A DNA stretch of 64,000 nt from Effrenium voratum (GCA_963377175.1 CAUJNA010002713.1:299368-363367); one strand, 5' to 3'; shown: positions 1 through 9,135, numbered from the stretch's first letter. Made by a program: numbers and translations. The notes: generated from the sequence alone by a model not told the origin.

Positions 1-107
1 GGAAGGGGAGCAAAAACATACTTTTTAGCAGTTGAGGCCCCTAAACCACGCAAAGCAAAAAATGTAAAATGTGTCCCAACAACAACCATGAAACCGAAGG
101 GAAAAAC
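1..107 (+). repeat. Dispersed repeat family A, copy 1
   Basis: First of five copies of a roughly 100-bp element recognised by a GGAAGGGGAGCAAAAA start, an internal TTTTAGCAGTT block, a GGATTTC-CCAAACCACAATAAGCAAAAA block and an end reading CAACAACAACCATG. Other copies lie near 1.86, 6.43, 16.06 and 46.46 kb. No protein or clear terminal inverted repeat is seen, so a short non-autonomous element is likely but the class is unknown. The left end is cut by the window edge. Confidence 0.7.
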
Positions 108-120
108 ACAGTGCAGTTCT

Positions 121-197
121 AGGGCTAGAAGGACTTGAACCTCCACCCTCCGTCCCCTACATCAAGGGACGACGCGCTGCCATTGCGCCACGGCCCC
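121..197 (-). tRNA. tRNA-like sequence with aberrant anticodon arm
   Basis: On the minus strand the 77 bases carry a good RNA polymerase III A box (TGGCGCAATGG), a four-base D stem GCGC/GCGC, a textbook T arm GGAGG-TTCAAGT-CCTTC with B box GGTTCAAGTCC, and an acceptor stem with two wobbles and one mismatch. The anticodon arm is wrong: the stem TCGTC/GACGG continues inward with CCC/GGG, leaving an 8-bp stem over an odd loop instead of 5 bp over 7. No anticodon can be assigned safely. The D arm resembles Trp/Cys-type tRNAs. It may be a tRNA pseudogene, a tRNA-derived SINE head, or a gene with a non-standard arm. Confidence 0.55.
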
Positions 198-360
198 GTG
201 TGAAAAATTAAAGACTCGTTTGCAGCCATGAAAGCAAAAAAAAACGCCTCAAGGGCTTAAACGGGCCCTTCAACAAGCCTCAAATCCTCAAACGCCCTGC
301 TGCAGCCAGGCGAACAAGCCAAGTGTTTTTTGGGGGACCTCCTGGTAAGACCTTCAAATC

Positions 361-502
361 AGACATTTCCCCCCCCCCCAAACAAAAAAAAACGCTGCAC
401 ATACATTACGTATATAAAATACATTGCAAACATTATTTACATTACATACATTACATCTGTATGTATGACATACATTACAAACATTATCCCCCCCCCCCCC
501 CC
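361..502. repeat. Poly-C tracts and TACATTACA-type simple repeat
   Basis: A C tract near 369-378 and a 15-C tract at 488-502 bracket degenerate repeats of ACATTACATAC. The second C tract abuts the likely 5' splice site of the patatin-like exon, so on the gene strand the intron begins with a G run. Confidence 0.8.
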
Positions 503-504
503 GC

Positions 505-668
505 CTCATGAGGCCCAACAGTTCCAAGCCCCGCAGCACCCCCAGGCTGAAGGACAGCGCTCGCGCGCCACCGCCCGAGAAGCACAGCGCGGAGCGCACG
601 CTGCCCCCAGGGAACCTGCGGCTGGAATTGTCGAGGGCGGTCCTCCGGTGGTTGGGCACCGGTGGGCA
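505..668 (-). CDS. Patatin-like phospholipase, N-terminal exon (partial)
   Basis: The minus strand encodes SALCFSGGGARALSFSLGVL followed by RGLELLGLM. This matches the start of patatin domains, where the glycine-rich GGGARG loop forms the oxyanion hole and is followed by a helix of the GVLRALEELGL type. The family hydrolyses acyl esters of lipids with a Ser-Asp dyad. The nucleophile motif GxSxG is not in this exon and must lie in a later exon outside the window (lower coordinates). The exon ends CTCATGAG followed by GC, a GC donor as is common in dinoflagellates. The 5' edge is uncertain, with possible acceptors near 641 or further upstream. Codons end mostly in G or C. Fold assignment is fairly sure; gene extent is unknown. 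Confidence 0.65.
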
Positions 669-929
669 CCGTCTCGTGTTGGAGGTGCTTAATGCTCATT
701 GTTATCACCGAGCATTAGAATCACGTGTTTTTTGTGCTAAAAAACATCTATTTTCGAATTCACTTTTTTGGGGGAAGCCATAGGGAGAACCACGGCATTT
801 TGTCTCAGATGCCCAGTGGCCGTTGGACAAAAGGCAATCCTTTCGTTATTGGTTGATTGTAAAGGGGAACCCCTCCCACAAAAAAGGAGAACAGGGGCGT
901 GAGCAACTGGGTTGTGGGCGGCCGACAAA

Positions 930-952
930 TGGCAAGCCATTTTGGGTCCAAG
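930..952 (+). other. Possible relict dinoflagellate spliced-leader sequence
   Basis: The stretch reads TGGCAAGCCATTTTGGGTC then CAAG. The 3' part of the known dinoflagellate spliced leader is AGCCATTTTGGCTCAAG, and relict leaders in retroposed transcripts read GGCTCAAGCCATTTTGGCTCAAG-like. The match is good over AAGCCATTTTGG but imperfect at both flanks, so chance or a repeat-borne motif is possible. Confidence 0.2.
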
Positions 953-959
953 CTGGAGA

Positions 960-1860
960 TGGAACGGTTATCTGTCCTTTTCTTTTCCGTACGTTCCATC
1001 GGTTGAGAGACAGCTATTTACTATCTTACTTTCATCTCTATATCATACCGGTTGATCTTCATTACACCTTACCTTTTACTGTATCAGGTTAAATTCTTAA
1101 TCACCTCCTACCTGTGACCGAATGAACGAAGTGAATGGGAAGGGATAGACACAGAGGTGATAGGATGAAGATAATGGTAAAGAAAGGAGGAACATGTCTT
1201 TTCCGTCTGATTTCATATATATATTTTTTTATAATCAACACGTCGTAAAAACTCAAGAACTGATATAAAGTAGAAAATCATAAATGATGAAAAGTAAATG
1301 ACAAAAAGATGACAACCAGATAATAAGATCCGATTTGCTTTGTGACTCTCCCCTTCTTGGTTTGGCCCTGTTTGCCGCTATTCCTGCAGCCTCTGTCGCA
1401 AACACTGGGCCAATTCAAGTAACATCCTCATAATTGTCGTAACATCCTGGTTTGACGGGACACCCCCCGAAAAAAGTAATTGAGAAAGCCCCTGACAGCC
1501 ACGTCAAAAGCAACCATGGATAGAAAATTAGGCAAGCCTGAGAATCCCTGCAAATGTAACAGGAAGGAACCCAGAAACAGGTCTCACGTGCCATGGACAC
1601 ACAAAGGGAATTCAGACTCAACACCTGTAGAAAACTGACACCCTTTCCAAGATGGCCACACAGAATAGACCCAGTGTGCAAGAGCACGCAGCAATAGAAA
1701 GCCATTTGTCAGGGGGGCACACATGTCCCTTTGACGCAAGCCCACAGGAATACCCTCAAAAGAAGCTATGTCTGTCCCCCTTCCTGTGTTGTTCCCCCCC
1801 TTACAATCGAAACACGTATTTCACCTTCTTCACCCTCCTTTTGTTTCCTCCAAATATTTG
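960..1860. other. No gene recognised
   Basis: AT-rich sequence with stop codons in all frames and low codon bias. I see no RNA gene or inverted-repeat element here. It ends where repeat family A copy 2 begins. Confidence 0.5.
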
Positions 1861-1970
1861 TTGACGTTGGAAGGGGAGCAAAAAATACTTTTTAGCAATT
1901 AAGTAGGGATTTCCCACTAATACGCAATAAACAATATGTAAAATGTTTCTCAACAACAACAACCATGAAA
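1861..1970 (+). repeat. Dispersed repeat family A, copy 2
   Basis: Full-looking copy starting TTGACGTTGGAAGGGGAGC and ending CAACAACAACAACCATG. It is close in sequence to copies at 1 and 6427. Confidence 0.75.
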
Positions 1971-2286
1971 TGTCCGTCTCAACCGTGGTCTCTCAACGCG
2001 AAACCACACCTAGAAGTAGATGTTCGAACCTCTTGCAATGCAGCCACGTCAGCCACTTTCATGGCCCAGGCTTCCTCCATCCCATGCGTCCCTGCGAAAA
2101 ACGCGATTGGTGACAGGTGTCCATTCAAATCAACAGGGGCAAATCAAGCATACAAGGAAAATGCAAACAGGGAACAATTCAAAAGGAAAAGTTCCCTTCA
2201 AACTTCTAATAGGTTTCCTAATCAAATGCAAGTTGTTCGCCCCTCTGTTTCTTAAGCAAGTCCCTTCTTAAATCCCTGGAACTCAT

Positions 2287-2350
2287 CCAGTGGTGATAGA
2301 TTCCCAGCAAAAACCGCTGGGACAAATCGAGCATATTCTGAAGCACATGA
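2287..2350 (+). repeat. Dispersed repeat family E, copy
   Basis: Contains the family core CCAGT-GTGATAGATTCCC followed by a short A-rich stretch and a GGGA block. Related cores lie near 7077, 7442, 22551 and 31798. Its borders are not defined. Confidence 0.5.
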
Positions 2351-2372
2351 ATTTGCGTCCCTCCATTTCCAC

Positions 2373-2493
2373 CCGACGTCGCCTGGGCTGCTGCGCGGAC
2401 ACCTTCGCCACCTTCGCCCGCAGCCCGCCCACCTCCGGGTGGCAAGTGCCGTCCACCACGCAATGGCCCACAGCGCAGACGCAGTGCCGGTTC
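2373..2493 (-). CDS. Cysteine-rich exon with NRxCxC..GxC..GTC module
   Basis: The minus strand reads NRHCVCAVGHCVVDGTC, then a basic tail ending QQPRRR. Nearly every codon ends in G or C. The acceptor is TAG before GAACCGGCAC and the donor is GTGGAAAT. The spacing C-x-C-x4-C-x5-C with a conserved GTC is repeated in the exon at 5192-5345 (NRRCKCKPGYCNQYGTC), so both probably belong to one protein or a family with this small disulfide module, which resembles half of an EGF-like fold. Function unknown. A secreted or surface role is only an inference from the cysteines. Confidence 0.5.
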
Positions 2494-2839
2494 CTACGGC
2501 GCCGACCAAAGAATGCGTCTTGTGGGTGTCTTTGGTTTTTTAAGGGGACGGACGCCCAAAATGGCTTCAAAGAATGCTTGAAGGAACCCACAGAAATGGT
2601 GGTGTCCCTTTTGAAGTTCTCTTTAAGCCCACAAAAACAAGGTACCCTCAACATAATGCATATTGTGGGTGTCTCTTAGGGGACCCCCAATACGGGTGCT
2701 TCTTTGGATTTCCCGTCACAACGACAAACAAAAACGGTCATCCTCAAAAAACAACACACACACACACCCTCATATGTCGGCTGGAACAAGTTTCTTTTAA
2801 TGTCTGACCTAACAGAAAGGTTCCTTACCAATATTTGAT

Positions 2840-2935
2840 TGACGAAATCCTGCACCACCTCGGAAGCCCATCGGAATGGGTTGATTCCAATGCGTAAATG
2901 CCAACAAACGTTTTGGTTTCAACCATGATCTTTAT
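2840..2935 (+). repeat. Inverted-repeat family C, degenerate copy
   Basis: Contains the family C segment GACGAAATCCTGCACCACCT followed by the ATGCCAACAAACG block and the mirrored middle part. One terminal inverted repeat is incomplete. Confidence 0.6.
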
Positions 2936-3011
2936 TGCGTGGTGCGATTCCGGATTTCGCAAAACCATCTGCAGTATCCCCGTTCCTCCCCCCTGCAGCC
3001 AAGGGTTCCTC

Positions 3012-3135
3012 GTGCTGTGGATGGACGAATTCCTGCACCACCTAAGAATTCCTGGAATGATTCGATTCCCCAGCAAACAAACAAACGTTGTGGTTTGTCA
3101 TGGTTTCTTGGGTGGTGCGATTTCTGGATTTCTCT
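3012..3135 (+). repeat. Inverted-repeat family C, copy
   Basis: Left arm GCTGTGGATGGACGAATTCC then TGCACCACC, middle block with CAAACAAACG, and right arm GGTGGTGCGATTTCTGGATT. The arms are inverted but diverged from the near-perfect copy at 40413-40532. Confidence 0.65.
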
Positions 3136-3228
3136 GTGAAATGTGGGGGAATCAAACCACTTTTGGAGTGGCTTTCCCCCACCGCCCGAATAGGAAACCG
3201 GGGTTGAAATTCATATGGGGTCAAAAAC

Positions 3229-3283
3229 ATGAAGCACCTTTCAAACATGAAACACCTTTCAAACATGAAACACCTTCAAACAC
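3229..3283 (+). repeat. 18-bp tandem repeat, three units
   Basis: Three near-identical units of ACATGAA(G/A)CACCTTTCAA in a row; the last lacks one T. Confidence 0.9.
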
Positions 3284-3769
3284 CCCCTCAATAAGAAAAC
3301 ATGAAACCTTGAAAGCCTTGAAAACAACATGGTGAGGCTTTCTTGAAACCGGTCCAAACAAAAGGTCTAGTGGAGGGGGGGTTCAAAGTGAAATGAAGCA
3401 TCCCCAAGAAAAAAGACAAGCGGAAAAACCCGAGGAACATTTAGGGGCCTGACGACCAAACCTGAGATTGTCGATCAATCTAGCGGTGAAGCCCTGGTGG
3501 ATGCTTGGTCCTTTTGACCCCTCTTTTTGGGGACCAGTTTGCATACCTGCAAAAGGACACCTACACAGTCTCCCGTCCACCAGGGATTCCTCTGATTGAT
3601 TTGGTTCTGCCAAATGATCCAAAGAGTTTAGCGACCCATTTTGTGCCTATTCGCTCATCCCTTGAAGCCACTCACAACACACGGGATCCTCAAAATGGGT
3701 CTTCCTTTTGGTTTCCCTGCAAACCATCTAAAAAAAGGGATAGCCTCAAGCAAACATGTCTCCTCCCAC

Positions 3770-3948
3770 CGCGCCGAGCAGCTCACAGGAGTTCTTGCCA
3801 AAGGTAGCCGGGCAGTCGTAGAAGCGGCAGGTCCGGTCCGTGACGCGGATGCACCTCGATCCGACGCGGACGGATCCGATGCGGCCGGAGAGAGCCGCAG
3901 GCCCGAAGTGGAAAATGCGAAACACGGCGCGAGTGAGGGGACCCACCT
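3770..3948 (-). CDS. Cysteine-containing exon
   Basis: The minus strand is open throughout with strong G/C-ending codons and reads SRCIRVTDRTCRFYDCPATF followed by GKNSCELLGA. The acceptor is ACTCAG before AGGTGGGTCC and the donor is GTGGGAGG, giving a 179-nt exon. Four cysteines are closely spaced, in keeping with the other cysteine-rich minus-strand exons at 2.4, 5.3, 6.1 and 7.6 kb. I cannot match it to a family. Position and strand suggest it lies between the two NRxCxC exons in the same transcript. Confidence 0.5.
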
Positions 3949-4835
3949 CTGAGTGGTCCTATGTGGTTCTCTTTCGGTTCCCGTTACTCCAAACAAATAC
4001 CCTCCCACAAAGTTGCTGGTGGTCAGCAGGGAATGAGCAATGCAATGAGAGCGAAATAAACCATCCAACTGTTGTGGCTTCCTGGGGAATACCTGGGTTC
4101 ATTCCAATTCTCATTTCCTATCGCAGCAAGAAAGTGGGGCGTAATGGGCGGGTGTGAAGAGACTGTCAAGGGGCTTCGATGGGATGACCTGTGGTTTTCC
4201 AGGGCAAGGGGGGAATCCTTGTGTCAAGCCACGAGTGACAAACCAACCCTTTGACTCTTCTGCAGATTCACTGAAGAAATACCACACAAAATCTTAGGGG
4301 GAATGAGGGCACCTTTGTTTGATTTTGGGGGACACCTTTTGTTTTCGCACCAAGGCTTGGGTTCCCTACTTGCCCCAAACCACTACCCCCAGGCAAAACA
4401 TGGGATGTTGTTTTTCTGGCTGTCTGTCCCATGCACCCTTTGGGGGAGCGGCTCCTCAGGAGAAAATAAGCTGAGAGCCTGGTCAGGTAATGTCTCCGCA
4501 GCCAAAGCTCCAGCAGTCAGGTTGGCTGTTGAAACCATACCCCCCTACCCAGAACAGGACCACTTGCGAACACGAGCCCACACAAATTCACAAAATAAAG
4601 AAACCCACCCAAAACACAGGCCAAACCCGCCAAAACTACGAAAACCCCAAACCACAGACAACTCATCCGAAACATCGGGAAAAGAAGGACCATAAAGAGC
4701 AGCCACCACAGAAACGGAACCGAAACAAAAAGGAGAACACCACCCGCCGCTGGCTGAATCAGAAGCTCTAGGACCGCCCGTTGTCCCAAAAAAAAATGAT
4801 TCGAAAGGGCCGTTGGTCATGCCACAGAAAAGGAC

Positions 4836-4915
4836 TTCCTGAGTGGATTTGCCAGAAAAGCCCAGGATTGCCCACCAAAATGGTCCAACCCCAGGAACTC
4901 AGGGACTAAGACAAT
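4836..4915 (+). repeat. Inverted-repeat family A', short copy
   Basis: Left end CTTCCTGAGTGGATT, an internal CCACCAAAATGGTCCAA block and a right end GAACTCAGGGA. Shorter than the typical 100-110 bp copies, so internally deleted. Confidence 0.6.
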
Positions 4916-5029
4916 CTTGTCACTACCCCCGCCCTTGCCACAAGAAACCTGACCTGCGACATGCTGAGACCGGCGAAGACTTCGCCCTAAGACGATGAAG
5001 AAACCCGGCACCTGCAAAACGATGAAGAC

Positions 5030-5178
5030 CAGGGCTGTGGGAAATGGAACCCACTTCTGTGATACAAGAGGATGGGCTTCCCAAAGACTAACCCCCCAAA
5101 AAACAAGGGGAGATTCCAACTTGTACCATAGAAGTGGTTGGATAACCCCCGAGGCATCCCAAAACCTTGGCAGCCCTG
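5030..5178 (+). repeat. hAT-type miniature element, copy 1
   Basis: Begins CAGGGCTGTGGGAAATGGAA and ends with CAGCCCTG, the exact reverse complement of the first eight bases. It contains the paired blocks CACTTCTGTGATACAA and a diverged TTGTACCATAGAAGTG. A good 8-bp target duplication is not seen here, unlike the copy at 39898. Confidence 0.65.
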
Positions 5179-5191
5179 AAGGGCCTGGGTG

Positions 5192-5345
5192 TCAAAACCA
5201 ACGCTTCTCGGTGAGTGGCTCTTGCTTCGCAGAAGCTTTGGTGCAGGTGCCGTACTGGTTGCAATAGCCCGGCTTGCACTTGCAGCGCCTGTTCTCGCAC
5301 ACCACCTCGCGCACAGCACTCGCGCACGGCACTCGCGCGCGGCAA
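5192..5345 (-). CDS. Cysteine-rich exon with NRxCxC..GxC..GTC module
   Basis: The minus strand reads VVCENRRCKCKPGYCNQYGT then CTKASAKQEPLTEKRWF and a stop at 5192-5194. The module NR-x-C-x-C-x4-C-x5-C matches that at 2373-2493. Codons are strongly G/C-ending. Just upstream the strand has a short tandem repeat of GCGCGAGTGC, which may mark the exon start. The stop may be real or may lie past a splice donor, so this could be either a terminal or an internal exon. Function unknown. Confidence 0.5.
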
Positions 5346-6085
5346 TCGATCCCCACCTCCCACCCCACCCCGTGTTTGATCACCTCTTTGCGGTGACGAA
5401 AAAGTGCACCAAAACAGGAAAATAAAAGGCTTTGGGCAAGTGGCAAAGGGGACCCCTTTCACACAAGGGTCACTGGATACTCCCTTCAAAAGTTACGCAT
5501 TTAATTGGTAGTTTCTATTGAAACTGCAGCTAAGCCAAGGATTAAGGATTGCCTTTGAACAACAGTTAGCGCCTTTCGCGAAAGTTCGCTCATTTGCAGC
5601 AAGTAGCACCAACTCCTGGATTGCGAAGGCAATAAGGGACAACGGGTGGGTGCTAAGTAGCTTCATCTGAAGTGAGAGCACCTCCAACCTGAATTTCAAC
5701 ATTTTACCGTTGCGCGACCCACATATCCTAAGATAAGAAGTGGACATGGGTGTGTGTTGTTTGAGGCTCGGAACCCGTTTCACCTTGGTTTAAAGGGAAG
5801 CCAACTGGAAAGCATCATTTTGGGGTCCCCCTATCTTGGCACACCCAAAGAAATCTGAAAGGGTGCTAAAAACAGGACGCAAAAAGAAACCAGACAGGGG
5901 AAGGAAGATGTGGACTGCAAAACTCACACAATGTTATCGTTCCCATGGTCGGTGTTGGATCAGTTCAGGCTTGAACCCCTGATTCTGGTCGAAACACATG
6001 GGTAACAGCCTCGGTGCGTTCCGCAACTGAGATCATGCCAGGCGTGTGCTAGGAAAGCCGACAAGCGGAACTGAACTGCACTTGC

Positions 6086-6122
6086 CGGCGCACGACTTGT
6101 GCTGCTGCCACAAGGCGCAGTG
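6086..6122 (-). CDS. Probable micro-exon (HCALWQQHKSCA)
   Basis: A 37-nt minus-strand exon with acceptor CACCACAG and GC donor GCAAGTG, the classic context for GC-AG introns. It encodes HCALWQQHKSCA with G/C-ending codons and two cysteines, in line with the neighbouring cysteine-rich exons. Support is splice signals and bias only. Confidence 0.35.
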
Positions 6123-6426
6123 CTGTGGTGGTTTCTGAGCCCCTGCACAAAGTTACTCTTTGAGGGATGGTGGGGAAAGAGTCTGTTTCCAAAGGTTTGA
6201 AAGCATGTCCTTTCAGGGGAAATAGATATCCGATATCCCTGGTAGATGGTTAAACCACCAGGTCAACCAGGAATCGCCCTCTATTTTTCGTTGGCAAAAA
6301 CAAGGACACCTATGCTTGAAAGGGAGCTCACATCAAGTAGCAACCGCGTGCATTATCTCCAGTGCCGGCGGCTGAAGGCCATAGAATGATGTCGGCTAGA
6401 CATTCTTAAAGGGCGAACTGATCTTG

Positions 6427-6530
6427 GTTGACGTTGGAGGGGGGCAAAAAAATACATTTTAGCAGTTAAGTGGGGATTTCCCAAACCACAATAAGCAAAA
6501 ATGGAAAATGTTTCCCAACAACAACCATGT
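6427..6530 (+). repeat. Dispersed repeat family A, copy 3
   Basis: Starts TTGACGTTGGAGGGGGGCA and ends CAACAACAACCATG, with the middle block AAACCACAATAAGCAAAAA. Confidence 0.75.
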
Positions 6531-7076
6531 GATGATGCTTCAAATTGCTCGCACAAGGACCTTGCCAAATCCTAACTCAGGCAATGACTGTATGCCACTC
6601 CACCAACACATGTAGCCTGATGTACCTCTGCCCCGCAACTTAGGTTGGCGATCCCAGTCAGGAGACACTTGGTTAGGGCCCGCCTTCTTGATGCCCCAAG
6701 CCCTACAAGTCCTGCAAAGAAGCCAGGAGATTGGCAGTTTTGGGTGAGTTTGCGACATTCCCGCTCGAATTTGTTTGTGGCTGGGCATGAATACTGCTTG
6801 CCAAGCTCGAGCAATCACACACGCAGTCTGCAAATATCAGCTGCCCAAAGGACCCGGAAATACAAGGTTAACCTTTTGGGGTCATGACTGAACATGGACC
6901 AAAATAGGACAACCAAAAGGTCAAAAGGTCGATTCGCTTTGGGCAAGTGAGAATTTCTACAATCGCTGCAGAAGCTGAAATCAGGGAGCCCCAGCTAAAG
7001 GACTTACGTCATGGTAAGCTCGAGTTAGCAGTCTTTCATTTGCCTAAGTCCACTGGAAAAAGTATTTAAAACATAT

Positions 7077-7160
7077 TTCCGGTAGTGATAGATTCCCTTT
7101 AAAACCAGCAGGGGAAAGAAAACATGTTTTTAAGCAAATGGAAGCAGAACAGTTAAGTAC
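7077..7160 (+). repeat. Dispersed repeat family E, copy
   Basis: Core CGGTAGTGATAGATTCCC, then AAAACCAGCAGGGGAAAG and AAGCAAATGGAAGCAGAAC. The order of blocks is the same as at 7442. Confidence 0.6.
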
Positions 7161-7441
7161 AACGCAAGGAACTATTCGTCAAAGGCCAGTCGACGCTGTA
7201 GGCTAACAACATCGACGTTTTACTATCCTACCCACCAACATGGAACTTGTCAGAGGTGTCAGGGGGTGTTTTTTTGCAGGACATCCCGTATTCGAAAGAC
7301 ACTCCCATGTGCATATGCCCTGTGTGCTCCAAGTGACCTCTAGCTTAAAAACTTAGAGGGGATCTACGCGTGTCGGAACAGAGCTATTCTCCTAGCACAT
7401 GTAACTTCCATTTGCTTTCGCCCCCTGAAACAAATACCAAT

Positions 7442-7522
7442 GTGTCCAGTAGTGATAGGTTCCCATTAAACCCAACGGGGGACCATGCAAAAGATACTCC
7501 CCTTCAGCAAACGGAAGCAAAA
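7442..7522 (+). repeat. Dispersed repeat family E, copy
   Basis: Core TCCAGTAGTGATAGGTTCCC, then a GGGGGA block and CTTCAGCAAACGGAAGCAAA. The end runs to the edge of the next exon. Confidence 0.6.
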
Positions 7523-7529
7523 CAAGTGC

Positions 7530-7594
7530 CAGCAGGCCGTGGACCCCGGCGCCCGGCCTCGCCGCGAGATTTGTCGCAGCCGAACAGCGTGCAG
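7530..7594 (-). CDS. Probable cysteine-rich exon
   Basis: A 65-nt minus-strand exon with acceptor GGCAG and GC donor GCACTTG. It reads CTLFGCDKSRGEAGRRGPRP. The C-x4-C pair resembles CRFYDC in the exon at 3770-3948. Codon bias supports coding. No family match. Confidence 0.4.
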
Positions 7595-7614
7595 CTGCCT
7601 CCAGTGTCCTCTGG

Positions 7615-7641
7615 GCGCGGTTTGCAAACGGTTTGCAAACG
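7615..7641. repeat. Duplicated palindrome GTTTGCAAAC
   Basis: GGTTTGCAAACGGTTTGCAAAC contains the 10-bp palindrome GTTTGCAAAC twice in tandem. Confidence 0.85.
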
Positions 7642-8181
7642 CTTCACGCCTTAAGGGCTCAGGTTCCGTTTTTTGACTACGCCAAGGTCGACTAAACCCA
7701 GGGAATTTCCCTTTTGGGGAAATCAAGCACGCCTGGGTTTAAGTCATCTTTGGGGTGGTCAAAAAAGGAACCCTGAAGAGCTCTGGGCCAGAGTTCCCGG
7801 GGAGTGGCGGTGTGATCAACCACTCCAAAGGGACAACAATTTCCAGGCCTCTTGCAAACTGTTGAAGCACCTTTGACTTTGCAGGGATTCTGCAAATAGC
7901 AAAACCAGTGGCCATACACGGAAATGGATGCGCAACAGCTATGAGTGCCCTGCCCCATTAAAACAGCCCCTCATACAGCTGTGTTGTACCTCTAGGTTGA
8001 CATAGAGTTTCAGCATATAATGAACAAGAAGGATAAGCAATACAACACAACAAAAGCAACACACCACGAAGCACAACACATGCAAATCACTAGCAAGAGC
8101 TAAACATAGGGTTGGTCGTTGGCTCGGGTGTGACTTGATCATTGCATGTCCGGTGTCCTGAAAGCACTGGTTCAGCGGCAC

Positions 8182-8223
8182 CTGCAAGTCCTCGGCTCCT
8201 GGCATCGACGCCCAGAAGCACTT
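8182..8223 (-). CDS. Exon part downstream of an introner-like element
   Basis: The minus strand reads KCFWASMPGAEDLQ with 12 of the codons ending in G or C and a strong donor CAG before GTGCCG. It continues the nine coding bases at 8342-8350 across the inverted-repeat element at 8224-8339. The other strand is also open here, but the splice signals (TTTCTTGTTTCTTGCAG acceptor, CAG/GTGCCG donor) favour minus, as do the neighbouring exons. Confidence 0.45.
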
Positions 8224-8339
8224 CTCAGTTGGTCAGTGACCCTGGAAAAAAAGGGGAACCCATTTTTGGGAAGACCATTTTAGTGGGGCAGCCACGAAAA
8301 ACAAAAGGAACAAAGACTTGGTGCCACTGAACAACTGAG
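8224..8339 (-). mobile_element. Introner-like inverted-repeat element, family D copy 1
   Basis: 116 bp with 15-bp terminal inverted repeats CTCAGTTGGTCAGTG / CACTGAACAACTGAG (one mismatch) and a perfect 4-bp target duplication ACTT at 8220-8223 and 8340-8343. The interior carries TTTTTGGGAAGACCATTTTA and GTGGGGCAGCCAC, shared with the copy at 30021-30130. On the minus strand it splits a predicted exon: using GT from the duplicated target as donor and the terminal AG of the element as acceptor gives an open reading frame W-L-E / K-C-F-W. Precise excision of element plus one target copy would give a different open frame, so the exact splice site is not settled. Confidence 0.75.
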
Positions 8340-8341
8340 AC

Positions 8342-8350
8342 TTCGAGCCA
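8342..8350 (-). CDS. Nine-base exon part upstream of the element
   Basis: TGGCTCGAA directly follows a very strong acceptor (pyrimidine-rich TTTCTTGTTTCTTGCAG) on the minus strand and is interrupted after nine bases by the family D element. Before insertion it was simply the start of the exon at 8182-8223. Confidence 0.4.
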
Positions 8351-8502
8351 CTGCAAGAAACAAGAAATGACACTTCGAAAGTTTTAAGGCTCTGGCTTAA
8401 ACAAGTCAACACCGCCCCTGTAGGTCCCCCAAGCGAAACAACCACCATCGAAATGCTCTATCCTGTCTTGCTCAAGTCTTTAGGGTTCAAGTACCTCCAT
8501 AC

Positions 8503-8563
8503 CTGAGGAAAAGGCTCTGTCTTCAGGGACGCGTCGCCGCGTTGAATGCGGGTTCGGTGGAGC
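8503..8563 (-). CDS. Probable exon (LHRTRIQRGDASLKTEPFPQ)
   Basis: A 61-nt minus-strand exon with acceptor GGGTAG and a near-consensus donor CAG before GTATGG. In the frame ending in phase 0 it reads LHRTRIQRGDASLKTEPFPQ and would join the next exon in phase. Another frame is open as well. Confidence 0.4.
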
Positions 8564-8758
8564 CTACCCGCAAATGGTGGGAAACCGTAGCACGCACATG
8601 ATGGCCAAATGGTGGATCTATGACTGACTCAAGGGTCCACTCTCATGGTCAGCGATATTCACTCAGCATTACCCTGAAACTTTCATCAAAAGCATCCCAC
8701 CAGCTAACCCAGCCTCCATTTGCTTTGAGGTGTCTCCAAGCACTAGTCATAATGCTAA

Positions 8759-8889
8759 TACTGTGGATGGTTGCGACGCACCACGAAATGAAGCCACGGT
8801 CGAAACACCATAACATGTGTTTGCATTTGAAGGGAAATCGAGTCATTCCAGAGGGTCTGAATGGTGCAGGATTTCGTCCATCCACAGTA
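8759..8889 (+). mobile_element. Inverted-repeat family C, full copy flanked by TA
   Basis: Runs from TACTGTGGATGG to CATCCACAGTA with the usual middle. The CTGTGG..CCACAG ends are flanked by TA on both sides, as in the copy at 40413. No coding sequence was recognised around it. Confidence 0.7.
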
Positions 8890-9135
8890 TGGTAACACAA
8901 CTCACATGATTTCACTCAAAAGCCAACGTCAAAAGATCAGTTATCCAATCTTCGCAACCGTGAGCATGGCTGCAGAAGACTTTGTTTTTGTTGCAGCCCC
9001 CAAACCTAAAATAAGACACAAACATGAGCCAAAAGAACAAACAAGAAACAAACAACTTGATCCAACAACACTAGTCTAGCAATAGCAATCAAAATGATTC
9101 AGGTGTCATCGGTTGCAACTGGCTATGTGCCAGGC

